Source: an uncultured Brevibacterium sp.
Lineage (GTDB): Bacteria > Actinomycetota > Actinomycetes > Actinomycetales > Brevibacteriaceae
Direction: 5' to 3'
Assembly: GCA_902489185.1 (NCBI GenBank)
Contig: CABTZC010000153.1
Coordinates: 1-5,521, forward strand
DNA: 5,521 nucleotides
This document shows, in pieces, positions 5,447 to 5,521 of this stretch (positions within the stretch are counted from its first letter, which is position 1; every line of letters starts with the position of its first letter). A program made the translations under genes and the position numbers. The notes beneath the pieces were generated by a model that was not told the DNA's origin, made no database searches, and saw only the letters and a list, made by a program, of their open reading frames with translations.

Positions 5447-5521
5447 CAGCAGTCGCTTGAACCTCCATTGGACCCGACGAACCGCCAACACCCGTAGCGC
5501 GCGTTTACCCAACACAGCTCA
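5447..5521 (+). repeat. Direct repeat, right copy (orphan 3' end of CPBP gene)
   Basis: Bases 5447-5497 repeat the final 16 codons and stop of the CPBP gene in frame, reading QQSLEPPLDPTNRQHP where the gene has QQSFEPPVDPTNRQHP; 5498-5521 repeat the following 24 bases, including the left arm of the terminator hairpin. No CPBP sequence lies upstream of it: the match begins abruptly after 5446. The window ends inside the match. It is a gene-end remnant or a recombination site, not a working gene. Confidence 0.9.

Larger units (their letters stand above)
4216..5521. mobile_element. Putative inserted cassette between 75-bp direct repeats
   Basis: The segment after the left repeat, through the two minus-strand genes and including the right repeat, has a period of 1306 bp. 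Its right end repeats only the final 51 bases of CPBP coding sequence plus downstream DNA, so it is not a second CPBP gene. Hand counts of sampled 60-base lines in the cassette give about 47-60% GC against about 62-68% in the permease and CPBP genes. No integrase, transposase or terminal inverted repeats are seen, so any movement would need outside enzymes or homologous recombination. A diverged tandem duplication with later deletion, or allele replacement from another strain, would give the same picture. Confidence 0.35.

Noticed and set aside
5408..5497. 29-codon plus-strand frame joining new sequence to the repeated CPBP tail
   Set aside because: The frame happens to be open from an ATG in the 61-aa gene's upstream region into the repeat, but it has no ribosome site and the tail alone has no known function. 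It looks fortuitous.

Overview
The window reads as chromosomal DNA of a moderately high-GC actinobacterium. Supporting signs are an Eis-type acetyltransferase, GTG start use, weak Shine-Dalgarno sites with promoter boxes close to the start codons, and about 60-68% GC in hand-counted lines of the first three genes. I cannot name the genus with confidence. Four genes are clear or probable, one small gene is likely, and one locus looks recently rearranged.

Layout: 1-1455 (+) is the 3' part of a MacB/FtsX-type ABC transporter permease whose beginning lies outside the window. It ends at a strong bidirectional hairpin terminator (1467-1505), shared with the convergent gene at 1553-2839 (-), a 428-aa Eis-family N-acetyltransferase with the acetyl-CoA motif, the catalytic Tyr and the C-terminal Phe in place. 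A 110-bp divergent promoter region separates it from 2950-4191 (+), a CPBP-family (CAAX protease/Rce1-like) membrane protein with all three catalytic motifs and a long Gln/Gly/Pro-rich tail containing a short tandem repeat.

Right of this the window changes character. Bases 4192-4481 hold no gene but are dense in hairpins and in copies of a TTACCCAAC motif in both orientations. Then come two minus-strand genes transcribed from right to left: a 61-aa acidic protein (5382 to 5197), then a roughly 215-256-aa protein (about 5252 to 4482) with an H-x-H-x-H-x-H motif. I do not recognise the function of either. Immediately upstream of the pair the last 17 codons of the CPBP gene, its stop codon and the following 24 bases reappear (5447-5521 versus 4141-4215; 72 of 75 bases identical, 1306 bp apart). 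The pair is therefore bracketed by direct repeats of a neighbouring gene's 3' end.

Reading: ABC permease, acetyltransferase and CPBP protein are three separate units (convergent, then divergent) with no clear common pathway. The two-gene unit looks like an inserted or swapped cassette, possibly toxin-antitoxin-like in layout (small acidic protein first, larger overlapping partner second), and is the most interesting part of the window. No recombinase, tRNA, rRNA or CRISPR array is visible.
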